The notes under the pieces: model-generated
Seen by the model: only the letters and a program-made list of their open reading frames with translations
The model's database searches: none
What the model was told of the DNA's origin: nothing
Program-made: the position numbers and the translations under genes
In this document: in pieces, positions 1-7,663 of the stretch
Layout: every line of letters starts with the position of its first letter
Numbering within the stretch: position 1 is the first letter of the stretch
DNA from: an uncultured Eubacteriales bacterium
GTDB taxonomy: Bacteria > Bacillota > Clostridia > Christensenellales > Borkfalkiaceae
Assembly: GCA_958405585.1 (NCBI GenBank)
Contig: CATYEP010000065.1
Coordinates: 1-9,291, forward strand
Reading direction: 5' to 3'
DNA: 9,291 nucleotides

Positions 1-1
1 G

Positions 2-442
2 GGTGCCGGCGGTGCAGGCAGGAGCGTAGTGAAAAAACTTTCCGATGCAGGGGCGCAGGTGTTTGTGTATGATCTGAAAACGGAAAATGCACAGGAGCTT
101 CAGCGCGAGTTCGGAAATCTGACGGTTTTGGAGCAACTTTCTCCGGAAGATTATTTTATGATCGTTAACGTAACCGGAGTGGGAATGCATAAAACGGAAG
201 GCAGATCTCCTGTGGGCGAGGATATTCTGTCGCGGTGCGAAGCGGCGGTAGATCTGATCTATGTGCCGCGCAAGAGTGAGTTTCTGCGGATTGCGGAAAC
301 GCTCGGGAAGAAGATCGTAAACGGAGAAGGAATGTTGTTTTACCAGGCGTATTACGGAGATTGTATTTTGCTGGGGCGTGATCCGGATGCGGCGGAAGCG
401 AAAAAGCTGTTTGAGGAATACCGCAAAAAATTTGCGAACTGA
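2..442 (+). CDS. aroE: Shikimate dehydrogenase, 5'-truncated (C-terminal NAD(P)-binding half)
   Basis: AroE reduces 3-dehydroshikimate to shikimate in the cytosol. The reading frame is open at the left window edge, so only the last 146 codons are present; the GTG at 29 is internal and is not the start. The visible part begins at the nucleotide-binding loop GAGGAGRSV. It then shows the family's N-x-T-x-x-GM element (VNVTGVGMH), the D-x-x-Y-x-P element (DLIYVP) and the substrate-side NG-x-GML-x-x-Q motif (NGEGMLFYQA). The catalytic Lys/Asp half lies outside the window. The usual NRT motif after the second beta strand, which holds the NADP 2'-phosphate, reads YDLKT here, with an acidic residue and no arginine. 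Linkage to aroQ and aroK 39 nt downstream supports a shikimate pathway role. The family assignment is firm; the cofactor is uncertain. Confidence 0.95.
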   Translation, partial: GAGGAGRSVVKKLSDAGAQVFVYDLKTENAQELQREFGNLTVLEQLSPEDYFMIVNVTGVGMHKTEGRSPVGEDILSRCEAAVDLIYVPRKSEFLRIAETLGKKIVNGEGMLFYQAYYGDCILLGRDPDAAEAKKLFEEYRKKFAN

Positions 443-481
443 AAGAAGAATGTACGAAACAGAAAAAAGGAGAATGGATCC

Positions 482-898
482 ATGAAACTGCTGATTCTCA
501 ACGGGGTGAACCTGAACATGACGGGCAGGCGCGAGCAGGGCGTGTACGGAACGCAGACGCTGGAAGATATTAATGCGGAAATTGCGGCGTACTGCAAGGC
601 GCGCGGTGCGGAGTGCGAATTTTACCAGAGCAATCTGGAAGGGGAGATCTGTACAAAGATCCAGACGAGCAATGCGGACGGGATCATTCTGAATGCGGGC
701 GCGTTTACGCATTACAGCTATGCAATCCGCGATGCGATCGCGTCGGTGAACACACCTGTCGTGGAAGTGCATATGTCCAATGTTCACAAGCGGGAAGAGT
801 TTCGGCACACGTCGGTTATCTCTGAAGTTTGCCGCGGTACGATTTTAGGGTTCGGCAAAAACAGTTACATTCTGGCAGCGGAGAGCTTTTTGTTATGA
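482..898 (+). CDS. aroQ: 3-Dehydroquinate dehydratase, type II
   Basis: This enzyme converts 3-dehydroquinate to 3-dehydroshikimate, the step before AroE, by the anti-elimination mechanism of the dodecameric type II family. The 138-residue length is normal. Expected catalytic positions are all present: Arg17 and the base Tyr22 (VYGTQTLED), Asn71 and His77 (NAGAFTHYS), Glu95 and His97 (VEVHMSN), and Arg104 (HKREEF). Two usually conserved positions differ: NGPNLN reads NGVNLN, and QSNHEG reads QSNLEG. Neither is a catalytic residue, so activity is still expected. The ATG at 482 follows AAAAGGAG (465-472) at a 9-nt spacing. The stop codon overlaps the aroK start as ATGA, suggesting translational coupling. 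Confidence 0.97.
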   Translation: MKLLILNGVNLNMTGRREQGVYGTQTLEDINAEIAAYCKARGAECEFYQSNLEGEICTKIQTSNADGIILNAGAFTHYSYAIRDAIASVNTPVVEVHMSNVHKREEFRHTSVISEVCRGTILGFGKNSYILAAESFLL

Positions 899-1416
899 AT
901 ATTGTACTTTGCGGAATGATGGGCGCAGGCAAGACGACGGTCGGGATCCGTATTTCGGAGCTGAGCGGAATGCGTTGGTATGACACGGACGATCTGATCA
1001 CGCAGAGGTACGGAAGCATACCTGGCATATTTGAGTTTTACGGAGAAGCTCGTTTTCGTGAGATCGAAACGGAAGTAGTCCGCAGCGTGGCTGGAGAAGA
1101 CAATTGCGTGATCTCCACGGGCGGAGGATGCGTTCTGAAACCGGAAAATTCGGCGGTGTTCAAGGCAGGCAGCGGGAAAATAGTGTTTTTGAAGGTGGAT
1201 ATAAAAGTATTGTTCGAACGGACAGGGCATACGGGGGACGAGCGGCCGCTTTTGAAAAATACGACGTTTGAAAAGATGAAACAGCTGCTCGATCAGAGAA
1301 CGCCTGTCTATGAAGGGTGTGCGGATTATACGGTGGATACGAACGGTATGAACGCAGACGAGGTGGCGCGCGCCATTTTAAAGAAATTTGAAATTCCCGT
1401 GCGGGGTGAAAAATGA
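895..1416 (+). CDS. aroK: Shikimate kinase
   Basis: The enzyme phosphorylates the shikimate 3-hydroxyl with ATP. The 173-residue protein has the family's normal length and elements in order: P-loop GMMGAGKTT (residues 7-15), shikimate- and metal-binding YDTDD (Asp30, Asp32), RFRE with the substrate-binding Arg55, the GGG turn (75-77), the lid arginine Arg116 in RPLL, and Arg134 in QRTPVY. The frame is open upstream to an ATG at 829, but that would lie deep inside aroQ and add 22 unrelated residues. The start at 895, with the P-loop beginning at residue 7, matches the family. It overlaps the aroQ stop (ATGA), and its own stop overlaps the next gene in the same way. Confidence 0.96.
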   Translation: MNIVLCGMMGAGKTTVGIRISELSGMRWYDTDDLITQRYGSIPGIFEFYGEARFREIETEVVRSVAGEDNCVISTGGGCVLKPENSAVFKAGSGKIVFLKVDIKVLFERTGHTGDERPLLKNTTFEKMKQLLDQRTPVYEGCADYTVDTNGMNADEVARAILKKFEIPVRGEK

Positions 1417-2123
1417 GCACGGTTCTGGTTACGGGCGGATCGCGCGGTATAGGCAGAGAAATCTGTATTTCGTTTGCAAAAGCGGGGTACGATATAGCTT
1501 TTTGCTATCAAAAGGATGAGAAGGGCGCGAGAGAAACTCTGGAGCTTATCCGAAAGGCGGGCGGAGAGGCGAGCATGTTTTGCTGTGATGTTTCGGATGA
1601 GCATCAGGTGGAAAGGATGTTTTCTTCCGTGTTCGGGTTGGAAATACTGGTGAACAACGCGGGTACGGCTTCTTTTGGTCTGATCCAGGATATGTCGCTT
1701 TGCGAGTGGAACAGGGTATTTTCTGTAAATATGACGGGCGCGTTTTTATGTACGCGCGCGGCGATCCCGAAGCTGCGCAGCCGCGGGGGCTGTATTATCA
1801 ACGTTTCGTCCATGTGGGGTGAAGTAGGGGCGTCGTGCGAAGCGGCGTATTCGGCGAGCAAAGCTGCATTGATCGGGTTTACGAAAGCGGCGGCAAAGGA
1901 ATTGGGCCCTTGCGGGATCCGTGTCAACGCAGTTTCCTGCGGCATGATCGAAACGCAGATGAATTCTCGTTTTTCAGCCGATGAGGTGGCGGCGTTCATG
2001 GATGGAATCCCTGTAAAAAGACAGGGATCGCCTGAAGAAGTTGCCCAAGCAGTCCGTTTTCTTGCCGAAAACAGATATATAACAGGTGAGATCCTGCGCG
2101 TGAACGGCGGTGCGGTGATCTGA
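1413..2123 (+). CDS. ymfI: Short-chain dehydrogenase/reductase, probable EF-P 5-aminopentanone reductase (YmfI-like)
   Basis: This is a classical NAD(P)H-dependent SDR of 236 residues. The cofactor loop is TGGSRGIG (7-14), followed by NNAG (81-84), Asn106, and the catalytic Ser133, Tyr146 and Lys150 (YSASK). Overall it resembles 3-oxoacyl-ACP reductase (FabG). However, the segment SSMWGEVGASCEAAYSASK resembles what I recall of YmfI, the SDR that reduces the 5-aminopentanone group on elongation factor P in Bacillus subtilis. No fatty acid gene is adjacent; instead the gene follows aroK with an ATGA overlap. In many Firmicutes aroQ is linked to efp, which fits a translation-factor role. The SDR family is certain. 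The YmfI assignment is moderately supported, and FabG or another SDR remains possible. A GGGGTG element at 1403-1408 could serve as the ribosome binding site. Confidence 0.8.
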   Translation: MSTVLVTGGSRGIGREICISFAKAGYDIAFCYQKDEKGARETLELIRKAGGEASMFCCDVSDEHQVERMFSSVFGLEILVNNAGTASFGLIQDMSLCEWNRVFSVNMTGAFLCTRAAIPKLRSRGGCIINVSSMWGEVGASCEAAYSASKAALIGFTKAAAKELGPCGIRVNAVSCGMIETQMNSRFSADEVAAFMDGIPVKRQGSPEEVAQAVRFLAENRYITGEILRVNGGAVI

Positions 2124-2135
2124 AAATTAAGAGCC

Positions 2136-2165
2136 TGCCGCCGCACCGTATTCGGTGCGGCGGCA
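2136..2165 (+). terminator. GC-rich hairpin, probable terminator of the aro operon
   Basis: TGCCGCCGCACCG (2136-2148) pairs perfectly with CGGTGCGGCGGCA (2153-2165) around a TATT loop, giving a 13-bp stem that begins 12 nt after the SDR stop. The position suits an intrinsic terminator. The 3' flank is AAAAATTCTTATA, not a proper U tract, so termination on the + strand may be incomplete or may need a factor. Confidence 0.6.
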
Positions 2166-2270
2166 AAAATTCTTATAAAGAAATAAAAAATTTTTTCATA
2201 AAAAAAGGTTTTCGGGAGGTTTCGTCGAAATCATTATTGTGCAGGAAATTTGCGGAGCGACGGGAAAAAC

Positions 2271-2281
2271 AGGAAGGGGGT
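2271..2281 (+). promoter_or_regulatory. Strong Shine-Dalgarno site setting the dgt start
   Basis: AGGAAGGGGGT ends about 5 nt before the ATG at 2286. The alternative in-frame TTG at 2250 would add 12 residues and has no comparable site, so the ATG is preferred. Confidence 0.75.
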
Positions 2282-2285
2282 AAAA

Positions 2286-3320
2286 ATGCGCCATTTCGAT
2301 ATCAAGGAGCGTACATACAAATCGGAAGAGATGTTTCTTTCGGAATATGCCTGCAAATCCAGAAATACCAAGGGCAGGGAGAGAGAGGAAACGCCCTGCA
2401 ACATGCGTACGGATTTTCAGCGCGACCGCGACAGGATCATATACAGCAAAGCTTTTTTGCGTCTGAAGAACAAGACGCAGGTATTTTTTTCGCCGGAGGG
2501 CGATCATTTCCGTACGCGCATGACGCACACCATTGATGTTTCGCAGATTGCGCGTTCGATCGCGCGTTCTTTGGCTTTGAATGAAGATCTGGCGGAAGCG
2601 ATCGCTTTGGGGCATGATTTGGGGCACACGCCGTTCGGGCATGCAGGCGAGCGCGTACTGAATTCGCTGTCTCCGACGGGGTTTTCGCACAATGTGCAGT
2701 CGCTTCGTGTGGTGGACGTGTTGGAGAAAGAAGGAAAAGGTCTGAATTTGACCTTTGAAGTACGCGACGGCATATTGAATCATAAAAAAAGCGGCAATCC
2801 TGCGACACTGGAAGGGAAAGCCGTTTCGTTGGCGGATCGGATCGCTTATGTGAATCATGATATTGAGGATGCGATCCGTGCCGGACTGTTGCGGGCGGAG
2901 GACCTTCCGAAAGAAGATGTGTCAGTGCTGGGAGCGAGCTCGCGGGATCGGATCAATACCATGATCACATCCATTTATGAAAACAGTAAAGGCAAGAACC
3001 GCGTCGCGATGGGCGAGCGGGAAGCGGAAGCGCTGGAAGATCTGCGGGCGTTTATGTTTGACAAGGTTTACATAACGCCGACGTCCATGAAAGAAGAAGA
3101 GCGGGCGAAGCGGATGCTTTCGGGAATGTACGAATATTTCAAAGCGAACAAGGACAGACTTCCGGCCTTTTATCTGGAGCTTTCGGAGCGGTATCCTCTG
3201 GAGCAGGTGATCTGCGATTATCTTTCGTCCATGACGGACAAGTTTGCGATAGCGGTATTTGAATACATATTTGTTCCGCGCAGCTGGGCGTTGACGGAAA
3301 AAGACATCGAAGAGATCTGA
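2286..3320 (+). CDS. dgt: Deoxyguanosinetriphosphate triphosphohydrolase-like HD-domain protein
   Basis: Members of this family split dNTPs, classically dGTP, into the deoxynucleoside and tripolyphosphate, and so adjust the dNTP pool. The protein has 344 residues, the size of the shorter Firmicutes type. An N-terminal RTDFQRDRDRI segment leads into the HD superfamily metal site: His81 (RMTHTIDV), His110-Asp111 in GHDLGHTPFGH-x-GE, and Asp184 in the ADRIAYVNHDIEDA helix. The four metal ligands are intact, so a working hydrolase is expected. The preferred nucleotide cannot be read from the sequence. The gene opens the cluster, 43 nt before dnaG, which suits a role in supplying replication. The leader holds an A6T6 tract (2185-2196), but no promoter there is convincing. 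Confidence 0.93.
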   Translation: MRHFDIKERTYKSEEMFLSEYACKSRNTKGREREETPCNMRTDFQRDRDRIIYSKAFLRLKNKTQVFFSPEGDHFRTRMTHTIDVSQIARSIARSLALNEDLAEAIALGHDLGHTPFGHAGERVLNSLSPTGFSHNVQSLRVVDVLEKEGKGLNLTFEVRDGILNHKKSGNPATLEGKAVSLADRIAYVNHDIEDAIRAGLLRAEDLPKEDVSVLGASSRDRINTMITSIYENSKGKNRVAMGEREAEALEDLRAFMFDKVYITPTSMKEEERAKRMLSGMYEYFKANKDRLPAFYLELSERYPLEQVICDYLSSMTDKFAIAVFEYIFVPRSWALTEKDIEEI

Positions 3321-3363
3321 AGCCAGCCGGGCGGAATATTGGAAGCAGAGGAATGAGGAGTAT

Positions 3364-5142
3364 ATGGCAAAGGGATTGGATCCTGAATTTTTGTCACAAT
3401 TGAAAAGTAAGAATAATCTTGTGGAGATCGTCGGAAACTATGTTTCGTTGGAGCGCAAAGGCGGAAACTGGTGGGGGCGATGTCCGTTTCATCACGAAAA
3501 GACTCCGTCGTTCACGGTAAACGAAGAAGGACAGTTTTATCACTGTTTCGGATGCGGTGTATCGGGAGACGTGATCACGTTCATCCGGGAAATCGAATCG
3601 GTGGACTTCATGGACGCGGTCAAGATGTTGGCGGAACGAGCGAAACTTCCGATGCCGGAGATGAATTTCGATACGGAAAAGGTTGTCGAACAGAAGAAAA
3701 AGCGGGACAATATTCTTAAGATTCTGCGCGAGAGTGCGCATTTTTATCTGAACAATCTGAATTCTGGGCATGCGGATGCGCATATTCAGTATATATTATC
3801 GAGAAAAATTTCGGCGCCGGTGGTACGCAAATTCGGGCTGGGTGCGTCGTTGGATTTCAAGAGTCTGCCGCAGTATCTGTTGGACAAAGGGTATTCGCGC
3901 GAAGATATTATTGACAGCGGAGCGGTGATCGAATCGGAGAAGAATAAGCGACTGGTGGATGCGCAGGCGGAGCGCCTGATTTTTCCGGTGATCAACGCGA
4001 TGGGGGATGTGGTTGCGTTTGGCGGCCGCGTTCTGGAAAAGACGGATTTTGCAAAGTACAAGAACACGCGCGAGACGATGGTGTTCAACAAGAGCAAGAA
4101 TTTATACAATATCAACCAGATCAAGAAGCAAAAGAAGGCGGGGGTTCTGAAAGACATCATCATGGTGGAAGGCTATATGGACACGCTTGCTTTGTTTCAG
4201 GCTGGGTTTGAAAATGTAGTGGCGAGCATGGGAACGGCTCTGACGAAGGAGCAGGCGCGGCTTGCAAAGCGTTATGTCGACAATGTGTATATCAGTTATG
4301 ACGGGGATTTTGCGGGGCAGAAAGGAGCGATCCGCGGATTGGAGATTCTGCGGGACGAACAAGTGAACGTGCGGGTGGTACCGCTGCCGGAGGGGCTGGA
4401 TCCGGACGATGTGATCAAGCGTCGCGGGGCGGAAGGGTATCAGAGTTGTTTAGATAATGCGATGCCGCTGATCGATTTCAAAATGCAGGTACAAAAGCAG
4501 GGTCTGGACCTTGCAAAGACGGAGGACAAGCGTGCATATATTGCGGCGGCGCTGAAAGTGGTGGCGGAAGCGGAAAGCGAGAGTGTGAAAGAAGATCTGC
4601 TCAAGCGGCTGCGCGATGAAACGGGAGTAACGTACGAGTCATTGCGAAGGGATCTGGAGAGCGTGCCGTTGCAGAAAGCCGAAACGGAGATACGGGAACC
4701 CGTGCATCGGGAAGACGGATCGGACGGAAAGCTGAAAGCGTGCCGTTTTATATTGGCATCCGTGCTATTTGGCGCGAAATATGCGAAAAATTTTGATATT
4801 TCGGGTGTCAAATTCGACAATCCTGTGCATAATACTATCGCGGAATATGTCAAAGCGCGGCAAAAAGCGGGGGAACCGATACGAGCGAGCGCGATTTTCG
4901 ACATTGTGGACGAAAACGAGCCTGAGCTTTCGCAGATTCTTGACCTGAGTGTAGGAGAGAGTCTGACGGGGCCGGGAGCGGAGAGATATTTTCATGATTG
5001 CGTGCAGACACTGGAGCGTGCGCGCGTTGAAGCGGAGCTGGAGCGGCTGAGCAGGCTGTGCGATGCGGAGACGGATCTTGCGAAAAAGCGAGAGATCACG
5101 CGTGAGATCCTGCGGCTGACCATTGAACTGAAAAATTTTTAA
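3364..5142 (+). CDS. dnaG: DNA primase
   Basis: DnaG makes the RNA primers for Okazaki fragments and for restart, in contact with the replicative helicase. All three parts are present in 592 residues. The N-terminal CHC2 zinc finger uses Cys40, His43, Cys61 and Cys64 (CPFHHEKTPSF, HCFGCG). The catalytic core includes AFGGRVL (Arg222), FNKSKNLYN (243-246), and the TOPRIM acidic residues Glu269 and Asp273 (EGYMD), Asp313 and Asp315 (YDGD), and Asp346 and Asp348 (LDPDD). The last ~150 residues are helical and poorly conserved, as expected for the helicase-binding domain. The ATG at 3364 follows TGAGGAG (3354-3360) at a tight 3-nt spacing. Dgt is upstream, and rpoD starts 28 nt after the stop. 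No defect is visible. Confidence 0.99.
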   Translation: MAKGLDPEFLSQLKSKNNLVEIVGNYVSLERKGGNWWGRCPFHHEKTPSFTVNEEGQFYHCFGCGVSGDVITFIREIESVDFMDAVKMLAERAKLPMPEMNFDTEKVVEQKKKRDNILKILRESAHFYLNNLNSGHADAHIQYILSRKISAPVVRKFGLGASLDFKSLPQYLLDKGYSREDIIDSGAVIESEKNKRLVDAQAERLIFPVINAMGDVVAFGGRVLEKTDFAKYKNTRETMVFNKSKNLYNINQIKKQKKAGVLKDIIMVEGYMDTLALFQAGFENVVASMGTALTKEQARLAKRYVDNVYISYDGDFAGQKGAIRGLEILRDEQVNVRVVPLPEGLDPDDVIKRRGAEGYQSCLDNAMPLIDFKMQVQKQGLDLAKTEDKRAYIAAALKVVAEAESESVKEDLLKRLRDETGVTYESLRRDLESVPLQKAETEIREPVHREDGSDGKLKACRFILASVLFGAKYAKNFDISGVKFDNPVHNTIAEYVKARQKAGEPIRASAIFDIVDENEPELSQILDLSVGESLTGPGAERYFHDCVQTLERARVEAELERLSRLCDAETDLAKKREITREILRLTIELKNF

Positions 5143-5149
5143 CATAAGC

Positions 5150-5154
5150 GGAGG
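5150..5154 (+). promoter_or_regulatory. Distant Shine-Dalgarno site of rpoD
   Basis: GGAGG is the only good ribosome binding site before rpoD, but it lies 16 nt from the ATG at 5171, clearly beyond the usual 5-10 nt. No in-frame ATG, GTG or TTG lies between them. The spacer is A-rich (AGAAAAACAAG). Translation may be damped, or the true contact may differ. Confidence 0.6.
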
Positions 5155-5170
5155 ACAGCAGAAAAACAAG

Positions 5171-6226
5171 ATGAGTGTATCCGAACAAAAACTGAATGAC
5201 ATACTCAAACAGATCATCAGTGAATATCGGCAGAAGGGCAGTATTTCGACCAATGTGCTGTGTGATATTCTGGAAAAAATCGATACAAGTCCCGATCAGA
5301 TCGATTATATTTACAAATCGATCGGTGAAGCGGGAATTCAGATCGTAGACGAAGACGAGCGGGACCGCGAATTGTTTGAACAGACACTGCGGGACATCGG
5401 TCTGGATGATCCGGTCAAGATGTATCTGAAAGATATCGGCAGAGTACCGTTGCTATCGGTGGATGAAGAGATCGAGCTGGCGCGTAAGATGCAGGAAGGC
5501 GACGAAGCGGCAAAGAAGCGTTTGTCGGAGGCGAACCTGAGATTGGTCGTGTCCATTGCAAAGCGGTATGTCGGGCGCGGGATGTTATTTCTGGACCTGA
5601 TCCAGGAAGGCAATCTCGGATTGATGAAAGCGGTGGAAAAGTTTGACTATCAGAAAGGCTTCAAATTTTCCACGTATGCGACATGGTGGATCCGCCAGGC
5701 AATCACGCGCGCGATCGCAGATCAGGCGCGCACGATCCGAATTCCCGTGCATATGGTGGAGACGATCAACCGTCTGACGCGGGCGTCGCGGATTTTGTTG
5801 CAGCAACTGGGCAGGGAACCGACGCCGGAAGAGATTGCGAAAGAGCTGAATATGCCGGTCGACCGCGTCCGTGAGATCCAGAAGATCGCGCAGGATCCTG
5901 TTTCTTTGGAAACTCCGATCGGTGAGGAAGAAGACTCGCATCTTGGAGATTTTATCGAAGATGATCGTGCGATCACGCCGTCCGATTCGGTAGCTTTCAC
6001 GATGCTGAAAGAACAGCTTTTAGGTGTATTGGACACACTTACGCCTCGTGAAGAAAAAGTATTGCGCCTGCGTTACGGGATCGACGACGGAAAGCCTCGC
6101 ACACTGGAAGAAGTGGGCAAGGAATTCAATGTAACGAGGGAGCGTATCCGTCAGATCGAAGCGAAAGCGCTGCGCAAACTGCGGCATCCTTCGCGCAGTA
6201 AGAAGCTGAAGGATTTTCTTGACTGA
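5171..6226 (+). CDS. rpoD: RNA polymerase primary sigma factor (SigA/RpoD)
   Basis: This is the housekeeping sigma factor that directs RNA polymerase to -10/-35 promoters. The 351-residue protein is close to the size of Bacillus SigA and lacks the large insert of proteobacterial RpoD. A short region 1.1 (about residues 1-75) precedes region 1.2 (DDPVKMYLKDIG, 79-90). The almost invariant region 2 follows (LRLVVSIAKRYVGRG, LIQEGNLGL, FSTYATWWIRQAI with Trp172 and Trp173). Region 3 carries RIPVHMVETINRL, region 3.2 DDRAITPSD, and region 4 ends with the helix-turn-helix TRERIRQIEAKALRKLRHP. Nothing essential is missing. The gene lies between dnaG and trmK, and its stop overlaps the trmK start (TGATG). 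The start codon is the only plausible one, although its ribosome binding site is unusually far away. Confidence 0.99.
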   Translation: MSVSEQKLNDILKQIISEYRQKGSISTNVLCDILEKIDTSPDQIDYIYKSIGEAGIQIVDEDERDRELFEQTLRDIGLDDPVKMYLKDIGRVPLLSVDEEIELARKMQEGDEAAKKRLSEANLRLVVSIAKRYVGRGMLFLDLIQEGNLGLMKAVEKFDYQKGFKFSTYATWWIRQAITRAIADQARTIRIPVHMVETINRLTRASRILLQQLGREPTPEEIAKELNMPVDRVREIQKIAQDPVSLETPIGEEEDSHLGDFIEDDRAITPSDSVAFTMLKEQLLGVLDTLTPREEKVLRLRYGIDDGKPRTLEEVGKEFNVTRERIRQIEAKALRKLRHPSRSKKLKDFLD

Positions 6227-6888
6227 TGAAACTTTCTTTGCGGTTGCAGACTCTCTGCGGTGAGATCGGTGCATGCAAGATATTTGCGGATGTCGGGTGT
6301 GATCACGGTTATTGCGCGGAATTTGTACTGCGGCAAGGACTTTGCGAGCGTTGTTATATTTCGGATATCAGTGCGGCGAGCCTTGCGAAAGCGGAGAAAC
6401 TGCTTGCCGCATACATAGAGGCGGGGACGGTCAAAAGTTTTTGCTGTGCGGGGCTGGAACTTGTGCCGAAGGATGCGGAGCAGGTATTGATCGGCGGAAT
6501 GGGCGGCGAAGAGATCATCGGGATTTTAAAAGACGGTTTTTTTCCGGAACGATTGGTTTTACAGCCGATGAAAAACTCTTCTAAATTGCGGGAATATCTG
6601 TTGGGAAACGGTTATGCGATCACGCGCGATTATATGTTTTCTGACGGAAAATTTTACGATGTCATATGCGCTCAAAGAGACGGTGTGACACGAAAATACG
6701 ATGAACGTACCTTGCTTTTCGGGTACGATAATCTGAATTCCCCTACGCAAGATTTTATTATGTTTCTGCGTGCCGAAATCGCGAAATGTTGTGATCGGCT
6801 TAGCGCTGCGGGGAAAGATATTCCTGCGGTGAAGAGCCGGTGGATGCTTTTGACGGAGGTTTTGCATGAAGCTGAAAGAAATTTATGA
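6226..6888 (+). CDS. trmK: tRNA (adenine(22)-N1)-methyltransferase
   Basis: TrmK uses S-adenosylmethionine to methylate N1 of adenine 22 in the tRNA D-arm region. The 220-residue protein shows the family's Rossmann fold: ADVGCDHGY (21-29) at the methyl-donor site, the acidic Asp47 after the second strand, the diagnostic GGMGGEEI (90-97) where the catalytic loop is expected, and LQPMKNSSKLREYL in the middle. The C-terminal ~70 residues are helical with many charged positions, like the coiled-coil tail of TrmK. The position usually written as GDGL reads CAGLELV. The start overlaps the rpoD stop by one base, with AAGGA (6209-6213) 12 nt upstream. The adjacent nif3 gene mirrors the yqfN-yqfO pair of Bacillus. 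Confidence 0.91.
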   Translation: MKLSLRLQTLCGEIGACKIFADVGCDHGYCAEFVLRQGLCERCYISDISAASLAKAEKLLAAYIEAGTVKSFCCAGLELVPKDAEQVLIGGMGGEEIIGILKDGFFPERLVLQPMKNSSKLREYLLGNGYAITRDYMFSDGKFYDVICAQRDGVTRKYDERTLLFGYDNLNSPTQDFIMFLRAEIAKCCDRLSAAGKDIPAVKSRWMLLTEVLHEAERNL

Positions 6889-7648
6889 AAAGATCGACGC
6901 GCGGTTTCCGAAGAAACTGAGCGACGAATACATAGCGGCGTATGGCGGGCATGATAACAGCGGGATATTGTTGGACGGCGGCAAAGAGATCGCGGGGGCT
7001 GTATTTTCGTTGGACCTTTCACAGGGCGCGCTGGATGCGGCGCTTGAAAACGGTTGCAATCTGATCGTAACGCATCATCCGGCGATTTTCTATCCTGTTT
7101 CGGGGCTGAGGGCGGACGATCCGCTCGGGGCGCGGATCCTGCGCGCGGCGGAGAACGGGATCGGAATTATTTCCATGCACCTGAATCTGGATTGCGCGGA
7201 GGGCGGTATCGATGAAAGCCTGGCGCGTGCGGCAGGAGGGAAAGGTGATTTTGTGCCGCAGGAAAAGCTGGAAAAGGGCGGTTACGGCAGGATTTTTGAA
7301 GTCGACGAGATTGCGTTTTCCGTATTTGTAGAGAATTTGAAGAACAAACTGTGTACGAAACGCGCTTTTTTATACGGGAAAGAACGGATGATCACGCGCG
7401 CGGCGTCTTTTTGCGGAGCAGGCGTGGATGCGGGTGCTGTTGCGTCGGCAAAGCGCGCGGGAGCGCAGGTGATTGTTTCTGCGGATATAAAACACAATTT
7501 CATTTGCGATGCGTTGGAATCGGGGCTGAATGTTGTGCAGTTGACGCATTATGCAAGCGAAAATTACGGATTTAAGAAAATTTATCAGGAACTTAAAGAC
7601 AAACTGGGCGTGCCTTGCATGTTTTATGAAGACCGGTTTATGCTTTAA
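6866..7648 (+). CDS. Nif3-like dinuclear metal center protein, short form
   Basis: Members of this widespread family form toroidal hexamers with a two-metal site in each subunit; the reaction is not settled. The metal ligands are visible: His70 and His71 (VTHHPAIF), His105 and Asp109 (MHLNLD), and His228 and Glu232 (HYASENYG) near the C-terminus. The HDNSG motif (29-33) is also present. At 260 residues it has the length of the E. coli YbgI type and lacks the roughly 120-residue PII-like insert that Bacillus YqfO carries in the middle. The ATG at 6866 has a good GGAGG (6855-6859), and the gene overlaps trmK by 23 nt, so the two are likely coupled. The family is certain; the cellular role is unknown. 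Confidence 0.93.
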   Translation: MKLKEIYEKIDARFPKKLSDEYIAAYGGHDNSGILLDGGKEIAGAVFSLDLSQGALDAALENGCNLIVTHHPAIFYPVSGLRADDPLGARILRAAENGIGIISMHLNLDCAEGGIDESLARAAGGKGDFVPQEKLEKGGYGRIFEVDEIAFSVFVENLKNKLCTKRAFLYGKERMITRAASFCGAGVDAGAVASAKRAGAQVIVSADIKHNFICDALESGLNVVQLTHYASENYGFKKIYQELKDKLGVPCMFYEDRFML

Positions 7649-7663
7649 GGGCGGAGGTGTAAA

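Noticed and set aside
829..894. N-terminal extension of shikimate kinase from an ATG at 829
   Set aside because: It lies inside aroQ and the P-loop position fits the start at 895.
1604..2146. 180-residue open frame on the minus strand
   Set aside because: It is antisense to the SDR gene, whose catalytic residues show that the + strand is coding.
2196..2858. 220-residue open frame on the minus strand
   Set aside because: It is antisense to dgt, has no recognisable motif, and arises from the GC-rich codon pattern of the real gene.
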